In this document: piece by piece, positions 7,409-14,359 of the stretch
Numbering within the stretch: the stretch's first letter is position 1
Layout: every line of letters starts with the position of its first letter
Assembly (NCBI GenBank): GCA_005788075.1
Contig: SXZC01000209.1
Span: 1-17,165 of the forward strand
DNA length: 17,165 bases
From: Actinomycetota bacterium
GTDB lineage: Bacteria; Actinomycetota; Thermoleophilia; Miltoncostaeales; Miltoncostaeaceae
Direction of reading: 5' to 3'
Notes under the pieces: generated by a model
What the model was told of the DNA's origin: nothing
Seen by the model: the letters and a program-made list of their open reading frames with translations, nothing else
The model's database searches: none
Made by a program: the position numbers and the translations under genes

Positions 7409-8773
7409 CTACACCCCCATCACGGCCGTGATGCGGTGATCCTCGATCGCCTGCTCGAGCTCCGCGTGGTCGGCCGTGGCCTGCGCCGCGTAGTCGCGCG
7501 CGAAGTCGGCCATGGCGTCGTCGAACTGCGTGCCCGTGCCGAGGTATCCACTGATCACGCAGGTGTCGCCGCTGCGCGCATGCGCCCGCGCCAGCGTGGC
7601 GCCGCAGAGCGCCGCGTAGTCGGCGAGGATGCCGGCGGTCATGGCCGCCACGTTCGCCGAGCCCTTCATGTCGCGGAGCTGGCGCACGTAGTACGCGCGG
7701 CGGTTGATGCCGGTGTACCACCCGAGGAAGATGTCGCTCGCCGCCTGCATGAGGCGCTGGCCCTCCACCACGCGCTGGCCCTGGTGGCGGTAGGGGCTGG
7801 CCCCGGCGTAGGGCGCCAGCACCGATGTGCGGGCCTCCTTCATCTGCAGGAAGAGCGGGTCGCCGTCGTCGCGCCCGAGCATCAGCGCGATGCGGGCGTC
7901 GAGGCCCACCGACCCGACCCCCACGACCTTCCGGGCCGTATCGGCGAAGACGTAGCGTCGCAGGAGCTGCTGGCGGTCGTCCGAGAGCGTGGCCATGTAG
8001 CGCGCGGTGATGGTGGCCACCACCTCGGGCGTGTCGTGCTCCAGCGCGACGTGCTGCACGAGGGGCGGCTGGTCCTTGATGCGCACCTTGCCGCCCTTGC
8101 TCACCGTGCCGAGCTTGCCCAGTGCCTGCAGGTTGCCGCGCTTCTCGGTCTTGCCCACGCGCTCCGCGAATGCCTTGCGCGCACGCGGGTCGGTGATGAG
8201 CGCCTCGATCGTGGAGACGTCCACCCGGGAGTACCAGACGTCGAGATAGCTCATTCGCGAGAGCTCGAGCATGCGCTCGCGGTAGCCGCGCATCGCCGCG
8301 AGCACCGCCGCGCGCGCGTTCTTGGGGGTGAACCCGTTGTCGAGCGCGGCCACGTGGATGCTCGCGGCCAGGCGCTTGGTGTCCCATTCGAACGGCGCCT
8401 CGAGGGTCTCGTCGAAGTCGTTGACGTCGAACACGAGGTTGCGCTCGGGCGTGGCGAAGACGCCGAAGTTGAGCAGATGGCAGTCGCCGCAGCACTGCAC
8501 GCGGATGCCCGTGCTGGGCTGGCCCGCGATGTCGCGCGCCATCACGGCCGCCGAGCCCCGCAGGAACGTGAAGGGCGAGACCGACATGCGCCCGTACCTG
8601 ATCGGCACGAGCTCGGCGATGCGCACGCGGTCCTGCGCGGCCAGCACCTTGAGCGGATCGAAGCGCCGGGTGGGGGCCTGGAAGCCCGCGAGGGACGAGC
8701 GTGGCGTGACCTTGCGGAGCGCGCGGCCGGCCGCGAGCCGTTCGGACGGAGTGGGACTGCTGAAGTCGCTCAT
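7409..8773 (-). CDS. DUF2252 domain-containing protein
   Basis: A 454-residue cytoplasmic protein covering the whole DUF2252 family. Characteristic segments are PFTFLRGSAAVMARDI (67-82), CCGDCHLLNFGVF (94-106), FDVNDFDETLEAPFEWDTKRLAAS (about 115-138), and later VGVGSVGLDARIALMLGRDDGDPLFLQMKEA. The biochemical role is unknown. GDCHxxNFG followed by NDFDE recalls the catalytic and metal-binding loops of aminoglycoside-phosphotransferase-like kinases; that comparison is mine. The ATG at 8773 is chosen because homology begins there; an in-frame extension to 8905 would run back through the terminator into aceA. There is no Shine-Dalgarno, but TACTTT lies seven bases upstream, so a leaderless mRNA is likely. 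Confidence 0.88.
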   Translation of the reverse strand: MSDFSSPTPSERLAAGRALRKVTPRSSLAGFQAPTRRFDPLKVLAAQDRVRIAELVPIRYGRMSVSPFTFLRGSAAVMARDIAGQPSTGIRVQCCGDCHLLNFGVFATPERNLVFDVNDFDETLEAPFEWDTKRLAASIHVAALDNGFTPKNARAAVLAAMRGYRERMLELSRMSYLDVWYSRVDVSTIEALITDPRARKAFAERVGKTEKRGNLQALGKLGTVSKGGKVRIKDQPPLVQHVALEHDTPEVVATITARYMATLSDDRQQLLRRYVFADTARKVVGVGSVGLDARIALMLGRDDGDPLFLQMKEARTSVLAPYAGASPYRHQGQRVVEGQRLMQAASDIFLGWYTGINRRAYYVRQLRDMKGSANVAAMTAGILADYAALCGATLARAHARSGDTCVISGYLGTGTQFDDAMADFARDYAAQATADHAELEQAIEDHRITAVMGV

Positions 8774-8809
8774 CGTGCAAAAAGTAGCGGCCCCGCCCCG
8801 GCGTGTCCG
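8774..8809 (-). promoter_or_regulatory. Putative leaderless promoter of the DUF2252 gene, inside the aceA terminator
   Basis: On the minus strand CGGACA (complement of 8804-8809, four of six matches to TTGACA) is followed after 17 bases by TACTTT (complement of 8781-8786) and after seven more by the ATG at 8773. Transcription would begin at or beside the start codon. The -35 lies in the hairpin of the upstream terminator and the -10 in its T-tract. Confidence 0.5.
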
Positions 8810-8820
8810 GAGCGGGGCCG
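8779..8820 (-). terminator. Rho-independent terminator of isocitrate lyase
   Basis: Arms 8812-8820 and 8788-8796 (CGGCCCCGC and its complement) form nine perfect pairs. CCGG/CCGG (8798-8801, 8807-8810) extends the stem after one mismatch, leaving a five-base loop. On the minus strand the stem is followed by CTACTTTTT. It lies 24 bases after the aceA stop, in the right orientation. Confidence 0.82.
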
Positions 8821-8844
8821 CGGGACCAGCGGATCCGGCGGGTG

Positions 8845-11109
8845 CTACTTGCTGCCGCCGCCCTCGATCAGGGCCTGGCGACCGGCCGAGTCGGGCGTGA
8901 CCCACTCGGCCACCGTGTCGCCATTGATCTCGGCCACGATGATGTCGCCCACCTCGTCGTGCGACGACGAGAACAGCCCGCGGCGAACCATGGCGTCGGC
9001 GGCGTTGCGGTTGTCCTCGGTCGGCGTGAGGTAGTGGATCGACGCCGCCTTGTAGCGGTGGATCAGGAAAAGGTGCATCAGCGTCATGAGGCGCTTGCGG
9101 CGCAGGTTCAGGTCGAACGTGTTCTGGTCACGCACCGACAGGAACACGCGGCCGGCGCGGTCCTCCATGACGTTGAAGACGATGTTCGCGGCCTTCTCGC
9201 CGGCGCCGTTCGTGATCGAGAGCTCGAGGATCTCCGACCCCGGGCTGAACGGGCGCAGCGACACCGAGAGGTCGTCGCTGATGCCGTTGTGCTCCTTCCA
9301 CGGGCCGATCCACTCGGCCAGCACCTTCGGCGGAACCTCCGTCTGCACCAGGTGCTGGTGCTGCGTGCTGCCCGCGCCCATGGCCTTGGTGGTGGCCGTC
9401 TGGCCAGTGATCGCCGCCAGCGCGGCGTCGCCGCGCGGGCCACCCACGAGGGTCTGCGGAGTGCGGTACGGCGACTCCAGCAGGCGGAAGCGGCGCTGCA
9501 GGCGCGCCAGCGCGAGCATGCCGTCCTCCTTGAGGGAGTGCGAGAACTCCTCGGCGGCGAGGCCGTCGATCTGGTGGCCGCCGTAGGTGATGAAGTTGAA
9601 GACGAAGCCCATCTTCCCGATCTCCGCCGGGAAGGCACGCATCTCGTCGTCGTCCATGCCGGTGGTGTCCCAGTTGAACGACGGCGACAGGTTGTACGCC
9701 AGCATCTGGTTCGGGTACACGGCGTGGATGGCGTCGGCGAACTCCTTGGCGTCCGCCAGGTCGGCCGTCTTGGTCTCCATCCAGAGGATGTCGGCGAAGG
9801 GAGCCACGGCCAGCGACTTCGCGACCGCGTACGGGATGCCGCCGCGGATCTGGAAGTAGCCCTCGGGCGTCTTCGCGCGGTCGGCGCTCCAGTCCACCTC
9901 GATGCCCATCTCGCGGGCCTTCCGGCGGATCTGGTACCAGCCGGCGCGGTGCGAGAACGCGTTCCACTCGTCGACGCTCATGCCGACGTCCACGCCCTCG
10001 TCGGCGCGGAACTGGATGGCCTCGGCCACGGCCTCGGCCAGCGTCGAGAGCTTGGCGCCGGCCTCCCACTCGGCCAGGAACGCGTCGGCGGCGGCGTCGA
10101 GGGTGTCCTCGGGCAGCGCGTCGGCGTCGGCGAGGTGGGCCTTGGCGATGTCGGCCACCTTGGCGGCCACGCCCGACGACTGCAGCCAGGCGTCGGCCTC
10201 GGCCTGCTCCTCGGACGACACCGCGTAGAGCAGGTGTCCGTTGAGCTCCTCGATGCCGGCATCGTGCAGCTGCTTGATGATGCCCAGGAAGGCGGCGCGG
10301 TAGGCCGGCACGGCCGTGCCGTTGACGCCCAGGATGAAGGGCTGGTCGCGCTCGTCGCCGCAGCCGTCCAGCAGGTTGGCCGCCTCGGCGTCGGTGCGGC
10401 ACACGATGATGCCGGGCACTTCCATGATGTCGAGCTGGAAGCGGGCCGACGAGGCGCGCTTGATCTGCTCGTCGCTCGGCACGAGCACCTTGCCGCCCTG
10501 GTGGCCGCACTTCTTGGCGCCGGGCTTCTGGTCCTCGATGTGGTAGCCGGGCACGCCGACCTCCACGAAGCGCCGCACGAGGTTGCGCACGTGGGCGTCG
10601 CCGCCGTGGCCGGTGTCGGCGTCAGCGATGATGAACGGGCGGAAGTCCACCTCGGGGGTGGCCTCGCGCTCGGCGGCGCTCATGTGGGCGCGCATGTACG
10701 TCTGGTTCTTGTCGGCCGTGAGCAGCGCGCGCACGATGGCGGCGGCCTCATCGGGCACTTGCGACAGCGGGTACGAGGCGAGGTCGGGCCCCGGGTCCTC
10801 GTTGATCGAGCCCTTGGCGCTGGTGGCCCAGCCGCCCAGGTAGATGCCCTCGATGCCGGCGCGCTTCTGGGCTACCGCCTGGCCGGGCGAGTACGGCCCG
10901 TAGGTGGTGATCGACTTTCCCTCGCTGAAGAGCTCGCGCAGGCGGGCGTAGAAGCCCTCCGCGGCCTCGCGGGCCACGGTGTAGTCCTGGGCGATGGTGC
11001 CCTTCTGCTCGGCGACCATGCGCGGGGAGTAGATGCGGCTGATCTCCGCGAAGCGCGGCGACTGCATGTACTCCCTGGTCTTCTGGACCTCGGCGTCGAA
11101 TGCCGACAT
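8845..11109 (-). CDS. aceA: Isocitrate lyase, long ICL2-type with C-terminal regulatory domain
   Basis: A 754-residue enzyme that splits isocitrate into glyoxylate and succinate (glyoxylate shunt, growth on acetate or fatty acids); family members also act on 2-methylisocitrate. The catalytic KKCGH is at 199-203, preceded by ADADTGHGG (162-170) and HIEDQKPGAKK, with NLSPSFNW and TKTADLADAKEFAD later. It is far longer than the ~430-residue ICL1 type: it has a helical Ala/Asp/Glu-rich insertion (about 285-380) and a C-terminal domain of about 150 residues (SVSLRPFSPGSEILELSITN to the end). This is the plan of Mycobacterium tuberculosis ICL2, whose C-terminal domain binds acetyl-CoA and activates the enzyme. 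AAGGGA precedes the ATG. It is monocistronic, bounded by its own promoter and terminator; no malate synthase is nearby. Confidence 0.95.
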   Translation of the reverse strand: MSAFDAEVQKTREYMQSPRFAEISRIYSPRMVAEQKGTIAQDYTVAREAAEGFYARLRELFSEGKSITTYGPYSPGQAVAQKRAGIEGIYLGGWATSAKGSINEDPGPDLASYPLSQVPDEAAAIVRALLTADKNQTYMRAHMSAAEREATPEVDFRPFIIADADTGHGGDAHVRNLVRRFVEVGVPGYHIEDQKPGAKKCGHQGGKVLVPSDEQIKRASSARFQLDIMEVPGIIVCRTDAEAANLLDGCGDERDQPFILGVNGTAVPAYRAAFLGIIKQLHDAGIEELNGHLLYAVSSEEQAEADAWLQSSGVAAKVADIAKAHLADADALPEDTLDAAADAFLAEWEAGAKLSTLAEAVAEAIQFRADEGVDVGMSVDEWNAFSHRAGWYQIRRKAREMGIEVDWSADRAKTPEGYFQIRGGIPYAVAKSLAVAPFADILWMETKTADLADAKEFADAIHAVYPNQMLAYNLSPSFNWDTTGMDDDEMRAFPAEIGKMGFVFNFITYGGHQIDGLAAEEFSHSLKEDGMLALARLQRRFRLLESPYRTPQTLVGGPRGDAALAAITGQTATTKAMGAGSTQHQHLVQTEVPPKVLAEWIGPWKEHNGISDDLSVSLRPFSPGSEILELSITNGAGEKAANIVFNVMEDRAGRVFLSVRDQNTFDLNLRRKRLMTLMHLFLIHRYKAASIHYLTPTEDNRNAADAMVRRGLFSSSHDEVGDIIVAEINGDTVAEWVTPDSAGRQALIEGGGSK

Positions 11110-11138
11110 GAACCTTCCCTTGTCTTGGACTGCTGGGG

Positions 11139-11168
11139 ACCGGGCATTCTAAGCAGGGTGTGCCTGCC
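11139..11168 (-). promoter_or_regulatory. Probable aceA promoter with an overlapping dyad
   Basis: On the minus strand TAGAAT (complement of 11146-11151) is a good -10 box, giving a leader of about 30 bases. Immediately upstream, GCAGG-GTGTG-CCTGC (11153-11167) is a perfect five-base dyad with a five-base spacer. It would overlap RNA polymerase, so it could be a repressor site. No -35 box is obvious. Confidence 0.45.
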
Positions 11169-11259
11169 ACGGGCCTCCCGGCACGCCGCGCGCGCGGGGG
11201 AAGGGCGGGGAAAGGGTCTTATGTCCCGGCGCCCGGCCGGTCGCGGCCGTGCCCGTGCG

Positions 11260-11265
11260 TACGAT
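11260..11265 (+). promoter_or_regulatory. Possible -10 box for the small secreted protein gene
   Basis: TACGAT fits TANNNT and lies 31 bases before the ribosome site CCGGAGG (11291-11297). The context GCGTACG also occurs before the secreted-protein gene at 14360. There is no clear -35. The 195-base spacer 11110-11304 otherwise holds only the aceA promoter. Confidence 0.35.
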
Positions 11266-11304
11266 CGAGCGCGATTCCCATACGGCTCGACCGGAGGTCT
11301 TCCC

Positions 11305-11721
11305 ATGCGCAGGTCCCTCATCGCCATCGCCGCCGCAGGCGCCCTCGCGGTGGTCCCCGCCGCGGCATTCGCCGGCGCGGCGTCCATGCTCAACGTCCCG
11401 GCCAGCAAGCTGCTGCCGATGAAGATCGGCACGCCCACGGCCACCCTCACGACCGGTGGCAGCGTGGTGCAGGAGAAGGTCCCGGTCACCGCCACCGGCA
11501 ACCAGGGCTTCAGCCAGCCGATCCAGCTCGACGTCTGCCTCGGCGCGGTGGGCTGCAAGGAGGTCAACATCTCGGTGAAGGGCAGCGGCGCGAAGTCGGG
11601 CACGGTGAAGTTCACCCTCAACGACACCGTGCAGGGCCCGGCCAAGGTGGCGCTGCAGATCACCGCGCAGACGCAGGCGTTCCGGTCGGTGCTGAAGGCC
11701 GTCACGGTCACCGCCAACTAG
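11305..11721 (+). CDS. Small secreted protein, function unknown
   Basis: A 138-residue exported protein. The start MRRSLIAIAAAGALAVVPAA with cleavage near AFAG (residue 24) is a clear Sec signal peptide. The mature part is Thr/Val/Gly-rich with beta-strand-like alternation and two close cysteines (C78, C84), likely a small disulfide-bonded beta-sandwich. I do not recognise a family. The ATG is supported by CCGGAGG seven bases upstream; the open frame extends far upstream, antisense to aceA, but that part is a shadow. The TAG stop shares its G with the GTG start of the DUF5718 gene, so the two genes may be coupled although one is exported and the other is not. Confidence 0.85.
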   Translation: MRRSLIAIAAAGALAVVPAAAFAGAASMLNVPASKLLPMKIGTPTATLTTGGSVVQEKVPVTATGNQGFSQPIQLDVCLGAVGCKEVNISVKGSGAKSGTVKFTLNDTVQGPAKVALQITAQTQAFRSVLKAVTVTAN

Positions 11722-12587
11722 TGATCGACGTCGCGCTCGGCGCGCTTCGTCAGGCCGCGGGGCTCGGGGTGGCCGGCAACTTCGCCGGCCACCTCGAGCA
11801 GGCCGGCGAGGCCGCCGACTTCGCCAACGTGGTGCCCACCGCGGCGGAAGCGCCCAAGGGGATGTTCCCCTGGTACGTGCCGGGGCGCGATGGGCAGCTC
11901 GGGGTGTTCCCGGTCACCCACGACCTGCTCGAACTGCCCGACCAGCCCGGCGTGGACCTGCAGATCGAGCCCGAGGTGGGGCTCATCGCGCGCCTCGGCT
12001 ACGACGACGCCGGGCGCGTGGCGCACATCGCCCCTGAGGCCGTGGTCGCCTGGAACGACTGCAGCATCCGGCGCGAGGGCGCCCGCAAGATCAGCGACAA
12101 GAAGAACTGGGGCCCGGCGTCGAAGGGCGTGGCCGCGCGCGGATTCGCGGTGCACGACATCGACCCCACGGGGGGCCTCGCGGGTCTCCGCATCGCGTCG
12201 TTCATGCGGCGCGGGGGAGAGGTGCACGAGTACGGCATCGACAGCCCCGCTGCCGGCTACTCATACGCCGGTGCCACGCTCATCGACTGGATGATCGATC
12301 GCCTGCGCGAGCAGGCCGGAGCGGACGACACGCCGCTCGAGCCGGTGGGCGAGTACCTGGCGCAGGCCGGCTGCCCCGAGCGGGCGCTCATCGGCATCGG
12401 CGCCACGCGCTACACGCCCTTCGGCGAGAGCACCTACCTCGTGGCCGGCGACGAGAGCATCGTGGTGGTGTACGACGAAGGAGCCTCCCCGCCCGCCCGC
12501 GTGCGCGACGCGGTGATGGCGGGCGAGGAGGAGTCCCTCGATCGTGCCTCGCTGCTGGTGCAGCGGGTGGGGGTCAGCGCGGGCTGA
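11721..12587 (+). CDS. DUF5718 family protein, FAH-like
   Basis: A 288-residue soluble protein. The start region GLGVAGNFAGHLEQAGEA (14-31) and KGMFPWYVPG are what I recall of DUF5718. LQIEPEVGLIARL (E83, E85), WNDCSIRREGARKISDKKNWGPASKG (111-136) and later SYAGATLIDW resemble the ExE metal site and following loops of the fumarylacetoacetate hydrolase fold, so a metal-dependent hydrolase, lyase or isomerase is plausible; the substrate is unknown. The GTG at 11721 overlaps the previous stop by one base (TAGTG) and has no visible ribosome site. The next in-frame GTG, at 11769, would cut into the conserved start. It converges on the secreted-protein gene at 12594. Confidence 0.8.
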   Translation: MIDVALGALRQAAGLGVAGNFAGHLEQAGEAADFANVVPTAAEAPKGMFPWYVPGRDGQLGVFPVTHDLLELPDQPGVDLQIEPEVGLIARLGYDDAGRVAHIAPEAVVAWNDCSIRREGARKISDKKNWGPASKGVAARGFAVHDIDPTGGLAGLRIASFMRRGGEVHEYGIDSPAAGYSYAGATLIDWMIDRLREQAGADDTPLEPVGEYLAQAGCPERALIGIGATRYTPFGESTYLVAGDESIVVVYDEGASPPARVRDAVMAGEEESLDRASLLVQRVGVSAG

Positions 12588-12589
12588 CC
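12572..12589. terminator. Hairpin at convergent gene ends, possible bidirectional terminator
   Basis: GGTCAGC (12572-12578) and GCTGACC (12583-12589) pair over seven bases with a four-base loop and contain the DUF5718 stop. A third copy, GGTCAGC at 12592-12598, contains the stop of the opposing gene. There is no T-tract on either side, so termination is uncertain. Confidence 0.35.
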
Positions 12590-12593
12590 GGGG

Positions 12594-13031
12594 TCAGCAT
12601 CCCTTGAGCTTGAGGCCCTTCTCGAGCTCGGCGCGCACGGCCGCCGGCACCTTGCTGCAGCCGGTGGCGATGCCCTTCTTCGCGAACTTGTGGCCCACCA
12701 CGCGCCACTTGCCGGCGTACTTGTGGATGTATCCCATGCCGACGGCGGGGATCGCCGTGCTCGGCACGACAGGCGGATCCCACTCGATGAGCCCGTTCGC
12801 CTCCGCCTGCGGGATGAACTTCGACCACCCGAAGCCGCCATACTTGGCGTCCACGTGCGAGAGCTTTGCCCTCAGCCCCTTGGGCACGCCCTTGTAGTGC
12901 TTCTTGAAGTGGGCCTTGATCACGGCCTCGATCTTGGCCTGCTCGGCCTTCGAGGGGGCGTGCTCGGCCATGGCGACGGTCGGGGCGATGAGCACCGTCG
13001 ATGCCAACCCGGCGATGATGATCCTGCGCAT
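12594..13031 (-). CDS. Secreted lysine-rich protein, function unknown
   Basis: A 145-residue exported protein: signal peptide MRRIIIAGLASTVLIAPTVAMA with cleavage near residue 22, then a Lys/Ala-rich helical region (25-60) and a domain containing YGGFGWSKFIPQ and GKWRVVGHKFAKKGIATGCSKVP. It ends exactly on a second cysteine (C125, C145). The motif WxVV...GCxxVPxxV with a cysteine about 20 residues on is shared with the protein at 14360, so both probably carry the same disulfide-closed module. The function is unknown. TACACT (complement of 13066-13071) could be its -10 box; I see no good Shine-Dalgarno before the ATG. Confidence 0.82.
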   Translation of the reverse strand: MRRIIIAGLASTVLIAPTVAMAEHAPSKAEQAKIEAVIKAHFKKHYKGVPKGLRAKLSHVDAKYGGFGWSKFIPQAEANGLIEWDPPVVPSTAIPAVGMGYIHKYAGKWRVVGHKFAKKGIATGCSKVPAAVRAELEKGLKLKGC

Positions 13032-13065
13032 TGGGGTGTCCGTTCGTAGGGGGAAAGGGACCTTG

Positions 13066-13071
13066 AGTGTA
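13066..13071 (-). promoter_or_regulatory. Possible -10 box for the lysine-rich secreted protein gene
   Basis: TACACT on the minus strand fits TANNNT and lies 34 bases before the ATG. No -35 is visible. The spacer 13032-13201 also contains a ten-base perfect palindrome, TCCTTAAGGA (13133-13142), between the two divergent genes. Confidence 0.33.
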
Positions 13072-13201
13072 GCGCGGCACGGACCGGTGACCTGGCCGGG
13101 GCGTGCCGCCGGGGGCTGGCGGCGACGCCCACTCCTTAAGGACCGGTTAGCGAATCGACCGTACCCCGCACGAGGTCGGCCCGACAGGGAACACTGCCGC
13201 C

Positions 13202-13519
13202 ATGAAATGTCCCAACTGCCAGGAAACGCTGCACATGACGCAGCGCGAGGGCATCGAGATCGACTACTGCCCGGAGTGCCGCGGCGTGTGGCTCGATCGC
13301 GGTGAGCTCGACAAGATCATCGAACGGTCGGCGGCGTGGTCGTCGGGCGGCGGGTCAGCCGATCGCGACGAGCCCCAGGCCGAGCCCCGAGGCCGGGATG
13401 AGCGCGACGATCGCGATCGCCAGGAGAGCCGAGACGAGCGCGCGCCCTCGGGCAAGAAAAAGAAGAAGGGCAGCTTCGTCGGGGAGCTCTTCGAGAACTT
13501 CGGGGACTTCGGCGGCTAG
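13202..13519 (+). CDS. Zinc-ribbon protein (zf-TFIIB type)
   Basis: A 105-residue protein. The start MKCPNCQETL and YCPECRGVWLDRGELDKII give a C3-x2-C6...C23-x2-C26 zinc ribbon with the GVWLDxGEL signature of the zf-TFIIB family. The middle (about 48-82) is a highly charged Arg/Asp/Glu low-complexity linker, followed by KKKKKGSFVGELFENFGDFGG, a basic plus aromatic tail seen at the end of many such proteins. The cellular role is unknown; nucleic-acid or protein binding is the usual guess. The ATG is the natural start because the ribbon begins at residue 3; only a weak AGGGA is seen 11 bases upstream. It ends six bases from the stop of the opposing haem-binding gene. Confidence 0.87.
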   Translation: MKCPNCQETLHMTQREGIEIDYCPECRGVWLDRGELDKIIERSAAWSSGGGSADRDEPQAEPRGRDERDDRDRQESRDERAPSGKKKKKGSFVGELFENFGDFGG

Positions 13520-13534
13520 GCCCGTCAGCCGCCG
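13510..13534. terminator. Hairpin spanning two convergent stop codons
   Basis: CGGCGGCT (13510-13517) and AGCCGCCG (13527-13534) form eight perfect pairs around a nine-base loop. The TAG of the zinc-ribbon gene and the TGA of the haem-binding gene both fall within it. There is no T-tract; it may act as a bidirectional terminator or block collision of opposing transcripts. Confidence 0.4.
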
Positions 13535-14229
13535 CCGCGCCCCCCGCGCTCGCCGCGCTCGCCTGACTCGCTCATTCCCGGGGTCTTCTCGAGGCCTGCG
13601 ATGAGCTGCGCCTTCTCGGCGTCCGTGAGCTTCGCGTCGGGGTTGATGCCGAACCGCGTGAAGTAGGCGGGCGGCATCGAGCCGTCGCGGATCACCTCGA
13701 TGGTCTCCCTGGCGTCACCCGGATCAGTGGCGAACTGCGAGTAGTTCACCGCGCCCCGCGCCTCGTCGATGTGACGCTGCACGGCCCACGACGTGGGGGC
13801 GATGTTCGCGTACGCGGGGTACTCCACCTCGCTCGAGTGGCACTGGTAGCAGGCGCGCACCATGAGGGTGCGCGTGGCTGCGTCGTGCCACGTGGGCTCT
13901 CCGGTGACCGGCGGTGCGGTGCGGTCGCGCCCATAGGGCACGGCCTGCATCAGCCCGAAGCCCACCACCACCACGGCCACGCCCGCGATCACCGCGTTCC
14001 GGGCCTCACGGCGCGAGTCGGGCGCGGATCCGGAGCCCCTCGCCCGCCACGCGATGATCTCGAGCACCACCCACCACACGAGGATCGCGAACACCGCGAG
14101 GGCGGCCATGCCCGGCAGGAAGCCGATGAGCGCCCCGAACACCAGCGCGAGCGCGAACAGCACGAGGGCGATGAGCGCGATGAGCCAGTGGCGTCGGATC
14201 GCCGACAGGCGGGAGCGGAGGGAGTTCAC
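13525..14229 (-). CDS. Membrane-anchored haem-binding domain protein (CxxCH)
   Basis: A 234-residue protein. Residues 15-60 hold two hydrophobic helices and 78-97 a third, followed by the haem-binding domain: VPYGRDRTAPPV, EPTWHDAATRTLMVRACYQCHSSEVEYPAYANIAPTSWAVQ with the c-type attachment site C127-Y-Q-C130-H131, and GSMPPAYF with M185 as the likely distal ligand. The fold is the Haem_bd family, a cytochrome-c-like electron-transfer or sensing domain exposed outside the membrane. Family members I know usually have one anchor; two extra helices are unusual. The tail is Gly/Arg/Glu-rich (GERGERGGRGGG). The GTG start has TAGGGT six bases upstream and no ribosome site, so it is probably leaderless. 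No cytochrome oxidase or maturation genes are adjacent. Confidence 0.88.
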   Translation of the reverse strand: MNSLRSRLSAIRRHWLIALIALVLFALALVFGALIGFLPGMAALAVFAILVWWVVLEIIAWRARGSGSAPDSRREARNAVIAGVAVVVVGFGLMQAVPYGRDRTAPPVTGEPTWHDAATRTLMVRACYQCHSSEVEYPAYANIAPTSWAVQRHIDEARGAVNYSQFATDPGDARETIEVIRDGSMPPAYFTRFGINPDAKLTDAEKAQLIAGLEKTPGMSESGERGERGGRGGG

Positions 14230-14241
14230 GGACCGACCCTA
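14230..14241 (-). promoter_or_regulatory. Leaderless-type -10 box for the haem-binding gene
   Basis: TAGGGT (complement of 14236-14241) lies six bases before the GTG at 14229, as in leaderless actinobacterial genes. There is no clear -35. Confidence 0.35.
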
Positions 14242-14325
14242 CCGAAAAGGCTGCGTCCGCCGGAGGGCAGTGGGAGCGCCCGGGGCCAGCAGCGTGTGCA
14301 CGGGCGGCTCGCGAGGGGGTAGGCG

Positions 14326-14331
14326 TACGCT
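14326..14331 (+). promoter_or_regulatory. Possible -10 box for the NTF2-like secreted gene
   Basis: TACGCT, in the context GCGTACGCTTTT, fits TANNNT and lies about 20 bases before the ribosome site CGGAGG. The same GCGTACG core precedes the secreted gene at 11305. There is no obvious -35. Confidence 0.35.
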
Positions 14332-14359
14332 TTTCGCACCACCAACTCGGAGGCTCACC

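Noticed and set aside
8803..11721. A 972-residue plus-strand open frame antisense to aceA, in frame with the secreted protein
   Set aside because: Its composition is that of a GC-rich shadow with no recognisable domain. The real gene begins at 11305, with a ribosome site and signal peptide.
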